Of a stretch of DNA of 64,000 nucleotides, positions 45,370 to 52,449 are shown in pieces. Positions within the stretch are counted from its first letter, which is position 1. The number at the start of each line of letters is the position of its first letter. Both the position numbers and the translations under genes were made by a program. The notes beneath the pieces are model-generated. The model was not told where the DNA came from, did no database searches, and worked only from the letters and a program-made list of their open reading frames with translations. The DNA is taken from contig CANNFA010000004.1 in NCBI GenBank assembly GCA_947503765.1, positions 124,001 to 188,000 on the forward strand. Reading direction: 5' to 3'. The DNA is from an uncultured Paracoccaceae bacterium (GTDB lineage: Bacteria > Pseudomonadota > Alphaproteobacteria > Rhodobacterales > Rhodobacteraceae).

Positions 45370-46965
45370 TCACGCCATGTCGAATTGCAGCGGCCGGATC
45401 TGTTGGAACAGCCCGGTATCGCGCAACGCGCCCAACACGTCTGCGGGCGGCTGTTCATCAAGATACAAAAGCGCGATGGCCTGCTTGCGCCGCTCCGACC
45501 GGCCAAGGGTGAAATTGGCGATGTTCACGCCATGCCCGCCCATGGTCTGGCCCAGCGCGCCGATGATGCCCGGCACGTCGTCGTTGGTGGTATAGAGCAT
45601 GTGCTCGCCCACCTCGGCATCGATGGTGATCCCCTTGATCTGGATGAAGCGCGGCTTGCCATCCGAGAACACGGTGCCGGCGATCGACCGCTCGCGCGTC
45701 GGGGTGACGATGGTCAGCTTCATGTAGCCGTCGAACACGCCGCTCTTGGTCTGCGTGGTGGTGGCGATGTCGATGCCGCGTTCGCGGGCGACGACCGGGG
45801 CCGAGACCATGTTCGCGTCCGGATTGGTCGTCTTCATGATCCCGGCAAGCGTGGCCGTGGTCAGCGCGGCGACGTTCATGTCGGCCACATGCCCGTCATA
45901 GAGAATGTTGATCGCCTCTATCGGCTCGTCGGTCAGCTGCCCGGCGAAGCGGCCCAGATGCCCCGCAAGCTTGATCCACGGGCCCATGACGCGCGCCTCC
46001 TCGGCGGTGACGGACGGCATGTTCAGCGCGTTTTCCACAGCGCCGGTCAGCAGGTAGTTCGACATCTGCTCGGCCACCTGCAACGCCACGTTTTCCTGCG
46101 CTTCGGTCGTCGCGGCGCCAAGATGCGGCGTGCAGACGACATTCGGCTGGCCGAACAGCGGGTTCTGTTTCGCCGGCTCCTCGGCGAACACGTCAAAGGC
46201 CGCGCCGGCGACATGGCCCGATTGCAGCAGCTCGGCCAACGCCGCCTCGTCCACCAGCCCGCCGCGGGCGCAATTGACGATGCGCACGCCCTTGCGCGTC
46301 TTCGCCAGGTTCTCGCGCGACAGGATGTTCCGGGTCTGGTCGGTCAGCGGAACGTGCAGCGTGATGAAATCGGACCGCGACAACAAGCCCTCAAGCTCGA
46401 CCTTCTCGATCCCCATCCGGTCGGCCTTTTCCTGGCTCAGATAGGGATCGAAGGCGATCACCTTCATCTTGAGCCCCCGCGCGCGGTCACAGACGATGCC
46501 CCCGATATTGCCCGCGCCGATCACGCCCAGCGTCTTGCCCGTCAGCTCGACCCCCATGAAACGGGATTTTTCCCATTTGCCGCCATGGGTCGACGCGCTG
46601 GCCTCGGGTATCTGGCGGGCGACGGCAAACATCATCGCGATGGCATGCTCGGCGGTGGTGATCATGTTGCCGAAGGGCGTGTTCATCACGATCACACCCC
46701 TGCGCGAGGCCGCGTCCTTGTCGATGTTGTCGGTGCCGATCCCGGCGCGCCCGATGACCTTGAGCCTGCTGGCCTTCTCCAGCAGCTTGGCGGTGACCCT
46801 GGTGGCGGAGCGAATGGCGAGGCCGTCATAGTCGCCGATGACAGCGGCGAGAGCGTCCTTGTCCTTGCCGAGTTCGGGGCGGAAATCCACCTCGATGCCG
46901 CGGTCGCGAAATATCTGCACGGCGGTTTCGGAAAGCTTGTCGGAGACGAGTACTTTGGGGGCCAT
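45370..46965 (-). CDS. serA: D-3-phosphoglycerate dehydrogenase
   Basis: 531 residues, the long (type I) form. SerA oxidises 3-phosphoglycerate with NAD to 3-phosphohydroxypyruvate, the first step of serine synthesis. The nucleotide-binding VIGAGNIGGIVCDRA lies at about 150-164, followed by the catalytic Arg-Glu-His set in NCARGG and CTPHLGA. After about residue 315 comes the intervening ASB domain and then a C-terminal ACT domain (about 455-525), the usual site of serine feedback. It is downstream of serC, with a 97-base spacer containing two palindromes. Confidence 0.95.
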   Translation of the reverse strand: MAPKVLVSDKLSETAVQIFRDRGIEVDFRPELGKDKDALAAVIGDYDGLAIRSATRVTAKLLEKASRLKVIGRAGIGTDNIDKDAASRRGVIVMNTPFGNMITTAEHAIAMMFAVARQIPEASASTHGGKWEKSRFMGVELTGKTLGVIGAGNIGGIVCDRARGLKMKVIAFDPYLSQEKADRMGIEKVELEGLLSRSDFITLHVPLTDQTRNILSRENLAKTRKGVRIVNCARGGLVDEAALAELLQSGHVAGAAFDVFAEEPAKQNPLFGQPNVVCTPHLGAATTEAQENVALQVAEQMSNYLLTGAVENALNMPSVTAEEARVMGPWIKLAGHLGRFAGQLTDEPIEAINILYDGHVADMNVAALTTATLAGIMKTTNPDANMVSAPVVARERGIDIATTTQTKSGVFDGYMKLTIVTPTRERSIAGTVFSDGKPRFIQIKGITIDAEVGEHMLYTTNDDVPGIIGALGQTMGGHGVNIANFTLGRSERRKQAIALLYLDEQPPADVLGALRDTGLFQQIRPLQFDMA

Positions 46966-46998
46966 TTCAGGCGATTCCTTTGAAAGAGGGACGGCGCG

Positions 46999-47057
46999 CC
47001 CCGGGCCTGACCCGGGGCCTCGTGGTTGGCGGGGAGGTCCCGGCGCGGGGGCCGGGA
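46999..47057. repeat. Two GC-rich palindromes in the serC-serA spacer
   Basis: CCCCGGG-CCTGA-CCCGGGG at 46999-47017 and TCCCGGC-GCGGGG-GCCGGGA at 47038-47057 are both perfect 7-bp stems. They look like a dispersed palindromic element of the REP type seen in alphaproteobacterial spacers. They might tune serA expression relative to serC. Copies elsewhere in the genome cannot be checked here. Confidence 0.45.
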
Positions 47058-47062
47058 CGGGG

Positions 47063-48277
47063 TCAGCCGGTCGCGGGTTGCGTCGATCCCGTGATCTCGG
47101 CTTGAAACGCCCAGTCGATCCACGGCATCAGCGCCTCGATATCGGCGGTTTCAACGGTGCTGCCGCACCAGATCCGCAGCCCCGGCGGCGCATCGCGATA
47201 GGAGCCGATGTCATAGGCAACCTTGGCCGCCTCCAGCCGCTTGGCGATGGTTTTGGCAAAGGCCGACGCCTTGAAACTTGGCGCAATGGCGCCTTTGTCG
47301 ATGCCGCCGCGATAATCGGCGTCATCCACGATCCGGGTATCGGTGAATGTCAAACAGACCGAGGTATTGGATCGCGTCGCGGGATCGACCGCCAGATTGG
47401 TCAGCCAGTCACGATCGGCGCAGAAATCCGCGATCGCCTTGGCATTCGCATCGGCACGGGCGATCAGCCCTTGCAGGCCGCCCACGGACTGCGCCCAATC
47501 CAGTGCCTGAAGATAATCCTCGACCACCAGCATGGACGGCGTATTGATCGTGGCCCCGTCAAAGATGCCCTCGATCAGCTTGCCACCTTTGGTCAGGCGG
47601 AAAATCTTGGGCAGCGGCCATGCGGGCGTATGGCTTTCCAGCCGTTCCACGGCGCGCGGGCTCAGCACGATCATCCCGTGCGCGGCTTCCCCGCCCATGA
47701 CCTTTTGCCAGCTGAACGTGGTGACATCCAGCTTGTCCCAGGGAAGATCCTGCGCGAAGGCGGCAGAGGTCGCATCGCAGATGGTCAGACCGGCGCGATC
47801 TGCCTTGATCCAGTCACCATTGGGAACGCGAACGCCCGAAGTGGTGCCGTTCCATGTGAACACGACGTCATTGTCGGTATCGACCGAGGACAGATCGACG
47901 ATATGGCCGTAATCGGCCGTCTTGACGATGGCGTCGATCCTCAGCTGTTTGATCACATCCGTCACCCAGCCCGCGCCGAAGCTTTCCCAGGCCAGCATTT
48001 CGACCCTGCGCGCGCCCAGAAGGTTCCAAAGCGCCATCTCCACAGCGCCGGTATCAGACGCAGGCACGATCCCGACCCTGTAATCGGCGGGAATGCCCAG
48101 GATGTCGCGGGTAATCTCGATGGCGGCCTTCAGCTTGACCTTGCCCACGTCGGCGCGGTGGCTGCGGCCCAAAGGCGCCTTGGCAAGTCTGGCCAGATCG
48201 AATGTGGGGTATTTGGCGCAAGGGCCGGACGAAAAGCGCGGATTTTCCGGCCGCGTCACCGGTTTCGTTATATCCAT
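47063..48277 (-). CDS. serC: Phosphoserine aminotransferase
   Basis: 404 residues of the alphaproteobacterial type of SerC (class V aminotransferase). It transfers the amino group of glutamate to 3-phosphohydroxypyruvate. The PLP lysine lies in [15 protein letters not shown] (about residues 190-204); [11 protein letters not shown] is the family N-terminus. It is upstream of serA on the same strand and divergent from serB. A short leader able to form two alternative hairpins covers its ribosome binding site and start codon. Confidence 0.94.
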   Translation of the reverse strand: MDITKPVTRPENPRFSSGPCAKYPTFDLARLAKAPLGRSHRADVGKVKLKAAIEITRDILGIPADYRVGIVPASDTGAVEMALWNLLGARRVEMLAWESFGAGWVTDVIKQLRIDAIVKTADYGHIVDLSSVDTDNDVVFTWNGTTSGVRVPNGDWIKADRAGLTICDATSAAFAQDLPWDKLDVTTFSWQKVMGGEAAHGMIVLSPRAVERLESHTPAWPLPKIFRLTKGGKLIEGIFDGATINTPSMLVVEDYLQALDWAQSVGGLQGLIARADANAKAIADFCADRDWLTNLAVDPATRSNTSVCLTFTDTRIVDDADYRGGIDKGAIAPSFKASAFAKTIAKRLEAAKVAYDIGSYRDAPPGLRIWCGSTVETADIEALMPWIDWAFQAEITGSTQPATG

Positions 48278-48320
48278 CTTTGGATATCCTTCCAGATATT
48301 CGCCCCTCGTTGGGGAGGGG
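48271..48320 (-). promoter_or_regulatory. serC leader with mutually exclusive hairpins (serC-motif candidate)
   Basis: On the minus strand GAGGGG/CCCCTC arms make a leader hairpin (plus 48303-48320). Next, GATATCC (48282-48288) can pair upstream with ATATC (48295-48299), placing the Shine-Dalgarno GGAAGG in the loop, or downstream with GGATA (48271-48275), placing the ATG in the loop. The two cannot form together. An RNA motif upstream of serC is known in alphaproteobacteria; I think this is an example, from memory. The rest of the 319-base divergent gap (48321-48596) holds the serB side promoter, with TATAGG near 48560 and AAGGAG before serB, and no gene. Confidence 0.5.
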
Positions 48321-48596
48321 TGTCCCGCGGATGGGGATACGCGCGTCTTCGGGGACAGGCAAGTGGTAGCGGCAGAGCGCCCCGGCGGCAGACGGGACAG
48401 GCGCTCGTCTGCCGGTTCGTTGGCCGCGGCGGGAAACCGGAAAAAACGCCGCGTTCGCCATACCGTCGTGTCCGGTTGACATGCCGCCGGAGCTTGCAGG
48501 ATCAACGGCGGCGGCGGCCGAACAGTTCCAGAGGTTCTTTCCTGGCGGGCGAATCGCCGCTATAGGGCGCCCGGACCCGCGAAGGAGCACCGCGCC

Positions 48597-49475
48597 ATGT
48601 TCATCGTCACATTGCTGTGCAATCCCGATCACGGAACGCTTGACCCCGCGCTGACAGAGGCGGTCCGAAACGCCTGGGGCGGCGGCGATGTGCTTTGGCT
48701 TTCGCCGGACGAGGCGGCGGAATTTGCGGTCCCCGAGAGGCCGTCCAACCATGAGGTCGTCTGGAAAAGTTGCCAGGCGCAAGGCGTGGACCTTGCGATT
48801 CAACCTGCCGGAAATCGGCGGCGCAAGATGCTGCTTGCAGACATGGATTCGACACTGATCCAGCAGGAATGCATCGACGAGCTGGCCGACATGGCCGGTG
48901 TCGGATCCGAGGTTGCCGAAATCACCGCAAGGGCGATGAATGGCGAGCTGGAATTCGAGGCGGCGCTGAGGGCGCGGGTGGCTCTGCTCGCCGGGCTGCC
49001 CGCCGGGATCATCGCGGAGGTTCTGAAGGACAGGATCACCTTCATGCCCGGTGCGGCGGTGCTGGTCGCCACGATGAAGGCGCAGGGGGCTTTTGCAATG
49101 CTGGTTTCCGGCGGCTTCACCGGGTTCGCGTCGGTGGTGGCGGAAACCCTGGGCTTCGATGCCTATCGCGCCAACACGTTGGAGATTCGCGGCGGCAAGC
49201 TGACGGGCCGTGTTGAAAAGCCGATCCTCGGACGCGACGCGAAGGTTCAGACCCTGCGTGAACAGGCTCTGAACCTTGGTATAGACACGGATGACGTGCT
49301 GGCGGTGGGCGACGGGGCGAACGACCTGGGGATGCTGGCCCTGGCCGGTACCGGCGTCGCGCTGCATGCCAAGCCGGCGGTCCAGCAGCAATGCGATCTG
49401 CGGATCAACCACGGCGATCTGAGCGCACTGCTGTTCCTGCAGGGCCATGCGCGCAGCGACTTCGTGACGGGTTAG
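48597..49475 (+). CDS. serB: Phosphoserine phosphatase
   Basis: 292 residues. SerB hydrolyses phosphoserine to serine, the last step of the pathway. The HAD motif I is D82-M-D84-S-T, motif II is VSGGF, motif III Lys lies in the middle, and motif IV is VGDGANDL. The N-terminal 75 residues form an ACT-like regulatory part. AAGGAG precedes the ATG. It is divergent from serC-serA, so all three pathway genes are in one locus. Confidence 0.95.
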   Translation: MFIVTLLCNPDHGTLDPALTEAVRNAWGGGDVLWLSPDEAAEFAVPERPSNHEVVWKSCQAQGVDLAIQPAGNRRRKMLLADMDSTLIQQECIDELADMAGVGSEVAEITARAMNGELEFEAALRARVALLAGLPAGIIAEVLKDRITFMPGAAVLVATMKAQGAFAMLVSGGFTGFASVVAETLGFDAYRANTLEIRGGKLTGRVEKPILGRDAKVQTLREQALNLGIDTDDVLAVGDGANDLGMLALAGTGVALHAKPAVQQQCDLRINHGDLSALLFLQGHARSDFVTG

Positions 49476-49510
49476 GGAGGCCGCGATTTCATGTCCGGGG
49501 CGCGGCCTCC
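49476..49510 (+). terminator. Stem-loop right after serB
   Basis: GGAGGCCGCG (49476-49485) and CGCGGCCTCC (49501-49510) form a perfect 10-bp stem with a 15-base loop, starting at the base after the serB stop. There is no T-run, so Rho-dependent or 3'-protective action is likely. Confidence 0.5.
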
Positions 49511-49678
49511 GTTCGCGTCTTCACCGCTGCGCGATTTTCCGCTGTCAGGTCTTTCATATATCGGCGCGTTTCCGTTAAAGTCGCGCGAGATGAAAGTCGC
49601 ACGGCTCGTTCGGAAGGTCACGCCAGACGGGCCGCCGCGGGCAGCGAGAGGCAGAAACGGCTGGAGGCTGTGATACTT

Positions 49679-50206
49679 ATGCAGAGAGGTCTTGTTCGCG
49701 GTATCGCTTGCGCCGCGATGATGCTGGTCCCGATGGTTGCCGGGGCGCAGGAATCTCGGAACCGGGTTGCGGCACATACCGACTGGAGCGTGTTCGAAGC
49801 CAAGGATCCTGCCCAATGCTGGAGCGTGTCCAGCCCGAAAGAGACCGTGAACACGCGCGATGGGCGCGTGGTGGCGGTGCGGCGGGGCGATATCCTGCTG
49901 TTCGTGTCCTACATTCCCGGCAGCAACGTCGCCGGACAGGTGTCTTTCACCGGGGGCTATCCGTTCCGTGACGGCTCTACCGTGACACTGAAGGTCGGCG
50001 ACCAGACCTTCGATCTGTTCACCAAGGGCGAGATGGCCTGGGCCAAGGATGCGGCCGCCGATGCGCAGATCGTGGCGGCGATGAAGGCCGGCGCGGATGC
50101 GGTCCTGTCCGCCGAATCGTCGCGCGGCACCAAGACCGAGGACACGTTTTCGCTGTTCGGGTTCACCGCCGCGGTGGAAGAGGCCGAGAAACGCTGTAGC
50201 AGCTAG
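49679..50206 (+). CDS. IalB-like (invasion-associated locus B) periplasmic protein
   Basis: 175 residues: signal peptide about 1-24 (ends VAGA), then one domain of the invasion-associated locus B type, with W-S-V-F, a cysteine in PAQCWSVS and another near the C-terminus (EKRCSS), probably disulphide-bonded. IalB proteins of alphaproteobacteria are periplasmic and of unclear function; the name comes from Bartonella and does not mean pathogenicity here. ATG 49679 lies after GGAGG; a GTG at 49670 is possible. It is upstream of tsaE. Confidence 0.8.
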   Translation: MQRGLVRGIACAAMMLVPMVAGAQESRNRVAAHTDWSVFEAKDPAQCWSVSSPKETVNTRDGRVVAVRRGDILLFVSYIPGSNVAGQVSFTGGYPFRDGSTVTLKVGDQTFDLFTKGEMAWAKDAAADAQIVAAMKAGADAVLSAESSRGTKTEDTFSLFGFTAAVEEAEKRCSS

Positions 50207-50263
50207 GCCGGGCCTCGCGGTTCGCGTCTTGTGGTCCTGCGGATCGTCGATCACAGTGGCCGC

Positions 50264-50761
50264 ATGGCCGTTTTCCGTAGAGATCTGACCTTTGGCAGCG
50301 ATGCCGAGACGACGCGGTTCGCGCAGGCGCTGGCGCCTTTTCTCGGGCCCGGCGACGTCATCCTGCTGAAGGGCGATCTTGGCAGCGGCAAGACGCATCT
50401 GGCCCGCAGCCTCATACAGGCGCGGCTCGCCGTGGCGGGGCGCATCGAAGACGTGCCGTCGCCCACCTTTACCCTGATACAGGTTTACGACGATGGGGTT
50501 TCCGAGATCTGGCATTGCGATCTGTATCGCCTTGGCGGCCCGGAAGAGGTTGCGGAACTCGGGCTCGAAGATGCGTTCGACACCGCGATCTGCCTGGTGG
50601 AATGGCCGGACCGGCTGCAGGGGCTGGAACCCGGCGGGGCATTGTCGGTGACATTGACGATGACCGACCGGCCCGGCGAGCGTCGCGCCGTTCTCCAGGG
50701 CGACACGGCCCGGTGGCAGATGCTGGTCGATCGCGCCCTGTCCGAGCGGGTCGATGGCTGA
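50264..50761 (+). CDS. tsaE: tRNA threonylcarbamoyladenosine biosynthesis ATPase
   Basis: 165 residues. TsaE is the ATPase that drives TsaBD in making t6A37 of ANN-decoding tRNAs. Walker A is GDLGSGKTHLAR with Lys43; PSPTFTLIQVY and the H-C-D-L-Y-R-L motif (about 82-88) complete the family pattern. The C-terminal 30 residues are an extension. GTG 50231 in the same frame is an alternative start. It overlaps amgK by eight bases. The order tsaE-amgK-murU is common in alphaproteobacteria. Confidence 0.9.
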   Translation: MAVFRRDLTFGSDAETTRFAQALAPFLGPGDVILLKGDLGSGKTHLARSLIQARLAVAGRIEDVPSPTFTLIQVYDDGVSEIWHCDLYRLGGPEEVAELGLEDAFDTAICLVEWPDRLQGLEPGGALSVTLTMTDRPGERRAVLQGDTARWQMLVDRALSERVDG

Positions 50762-51764
50762 CAGATCGTCCCTGATACAGGCCTTTCTTGCGCGATGCGG
50801 CTGGGCCTTGGCGGCACGCGCGCCGCTTGCCGGCGATGCGTCTGCCCGCCGATACGACCGGCTGGTTCTGGCGGATGGCAGCCGCGCGGTGTTGATGGAC
50901 GCCGATCCTGCGCGGGGGCAGGATGTGACCGCATTCGTGCGGATCGCCGGCTGGCTTCACGAATCCGGGCTGAGCGCGCCGCGCATATACGGCGCCGACC
51001 CGGCCAACGGATTGCTTCTGCTGGAAGATTTCGGCGACGCGGTTTTTTTCCGTCTCGTGGCGGCCAAACCGGATTGCGAGATCGTTTTGTACGAGGCAGC
51101 GGTGGACGTGCTGCTGGCCTTGCGGCAACAAGCGCCGCCGCCGGACCTCGCGGCGTTCACACCGCAAGTCCTGGCCGAAATGATCACGCCCGTCTTCGAC
51201 TGGTACGCGCGTCCGTTGGGGTCCATTCCAACTGAGGCGCGAAAGGACCGGATTCAGGCCGTGTTAGAGACGGTTCTGGATGATCTGGACCGGGTCGATC
51301 CGGTGTTCTGCTTGCGTGATTGCCACGCCGAAAACATGATCTGGTTGCCGGATCGGGGCTCTGTCCGGCGGGTCGGGTTGCTGGATTTTCAGGACGCGGT
51401 GATCGCGCATCCCGCCTATGACCTCGTATCTTTGCTTCAGGATGCGCGGCGCGATGTGTCGGACGAGGCGGCCAAGGCGGCCTTGCGGCGCTATGCAGAT
51501 GCAACCGGAATGAGCCTGCACGATCTGCGCAGGGCCTGTCACGCGCAGGGGATCCCGCGTCATCTTCGGATTCTCGGTATCTTCGCGCGCCTGTCGCTTC
51601 GGGATGGGAAACCTGGCTATGTCGATCTGATCCCCAGGGTCTGGCGCCAGTTGCTGACCTGCCTTTCCGAACCGGGGATGGAGCATCTGTCGAACCTGCT
51701 GAAAGAAGCTCTGCCCACACCGAATGTTGCCGCATTGGAGACGCTGAAAACCCATGCCGCCTGA
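50754..51764 (+). CDS. amgK: N-acetylmuramate/N-acetylglucosamine anomeric kinase
   Basis: 336 residues of the aminoglycoside phosphotransferase fold. AmgK phosphorylates MurNAc at C1 in peptidoglycan recycling. Catalytic loop: F-C-L-R-D-C-H-A-E-N-M-I at about 182-193 and metal-binding LLDFQDA at about 207-213. The next gene is murU, which uses the product, so the recycling role is more likely than any antibiotic resistance role. It overlaps tsaE by eight bases and murU by eleven. Confidence 0.87.
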   Translation: MADRSSLIQAFLARCGWALAARAPLAGDASARRYDRLVLADGSRAVLMDADPARGQDVTAFVRIAGWLHESGLSAPRIYGADPANGLLLLEDFGDAVFFRLVAAKPDCEIVLYEAAVDVLLALRQQAPPPDLAAFTPQVLAEMITPVFDWYARPLGSIPTEARKDRIQAVLETVLDDLDRVDPVFCLRDCHAENMIWLPDRGSVRRVGLLDFQDAVIAHPAYDLVSLLQDARRDVSDEAAKAALRRYADATGMSLHDLRRACHAQGIPRHLRILGIFARLSLRDGKPGYVDLIPRVWRQLLTCLSEPGMEHLSNLLKEALPTPNVAALETLKTHAA

Positions 51765-52449
51765 CGCCGCCCTGCTTTTCGCGGCCGGGTTCGGCACGCG
51801 CATGACGCCCTTGACCGACCGCGTACCGAAACCGCTGATCCCGGTCGCGGGCAAATCGCTGTTCGATCATGCGCTGGACGTGGTGCGCGGCGCCGGGATC
51901 GGCAGTGTCGTGGCGAACACCCACTATCATGCGGACCAGATGGCCGCCCATCTGCACCGCCGCGGGGTGACGCAAAGCTTCGAGCCGGAAATCCTCGATA
52001 CTGGAGGGGGGCTGAAGGCAGCGGTGCCGCTGCTTCGGGGCGAAGCGGTGGTGACATTGAACACCGATGCCGTCTGGACCGGGCCGAACCCCGCTGCGGC
52101 CGCGCTGACGGCGTGGGACGGCGCGCGAATGGATGCGCTCATGGTGCTGGTGCCGGCGGGCAGTGCCACCGGCCACGTCGGCATGGGCGATTTCCTGATG
52201 GATGCGGAGGGGCGGCTGACAAAGGGGCCGGGGCTGGTCTATTCCGGTTTGCAGATCGTCCGCTCCGCACCCTTCACGTCGATCGCCGAGGACAGGTTCA
52301 GCATGCACAAAGTCTGGGATCGCATGATCGGTGCCGGGCGTCTGTTCGGGATCATCCATCAAGGCGGCTGGTGCGACGTGGGTCGCCCCGATTGCATCGC
52401 GCTGGCAGAACGGCTGTTGGAGACGGATGATGTTCGAATCAGGGACTGA
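51754..52449 (+). CDS. murU: N-acetylmuramate alpha-1-phosphate uridylyltransferase
   Basis: 231 residues of the nucleotidyltransferase family. MurU makes UDP-MurNAc from MurNAc-1-P and UTP, by-passing fosfomycin-sensitive MurA/MurB de novo synthesis. The signature AAGFGTRMTPLTDRVPKPLIPV (split here: AAGFGTRM, then PKPLIPVAG) is at about 6-31; N-T-D-A at about 95. It lies between amgK and addB and overlaps both. Confidence 0.88.
   Translation: MPPDAALLFAAGFGTRMTPLTDRVPKPLIPVAGKSLFDHALDVVRGAGIGSVVANTHYHADQMAAHLHRRGVTQSFEPEILDTGGGLKAAVPLLRGEAVVTLNTDAVWTGPNPAAAALTAWDGARMDALMVLVPAGSATGHVGMGDFLMDAEGRLTKGPGLVYSGLQIVRSAPFTSIAEDRFSMHKVWDRMIGAGRLFGIIHQGGWCDVGRPDCIALAERLLETDDVRIRD

Noticed and set aside
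50754-51764. Aminoglycoside phosphotransferase (antibiotic resistance)
   Set aside because: Same fold, but the partner murU and the wall-recycling context indicate AmgK.
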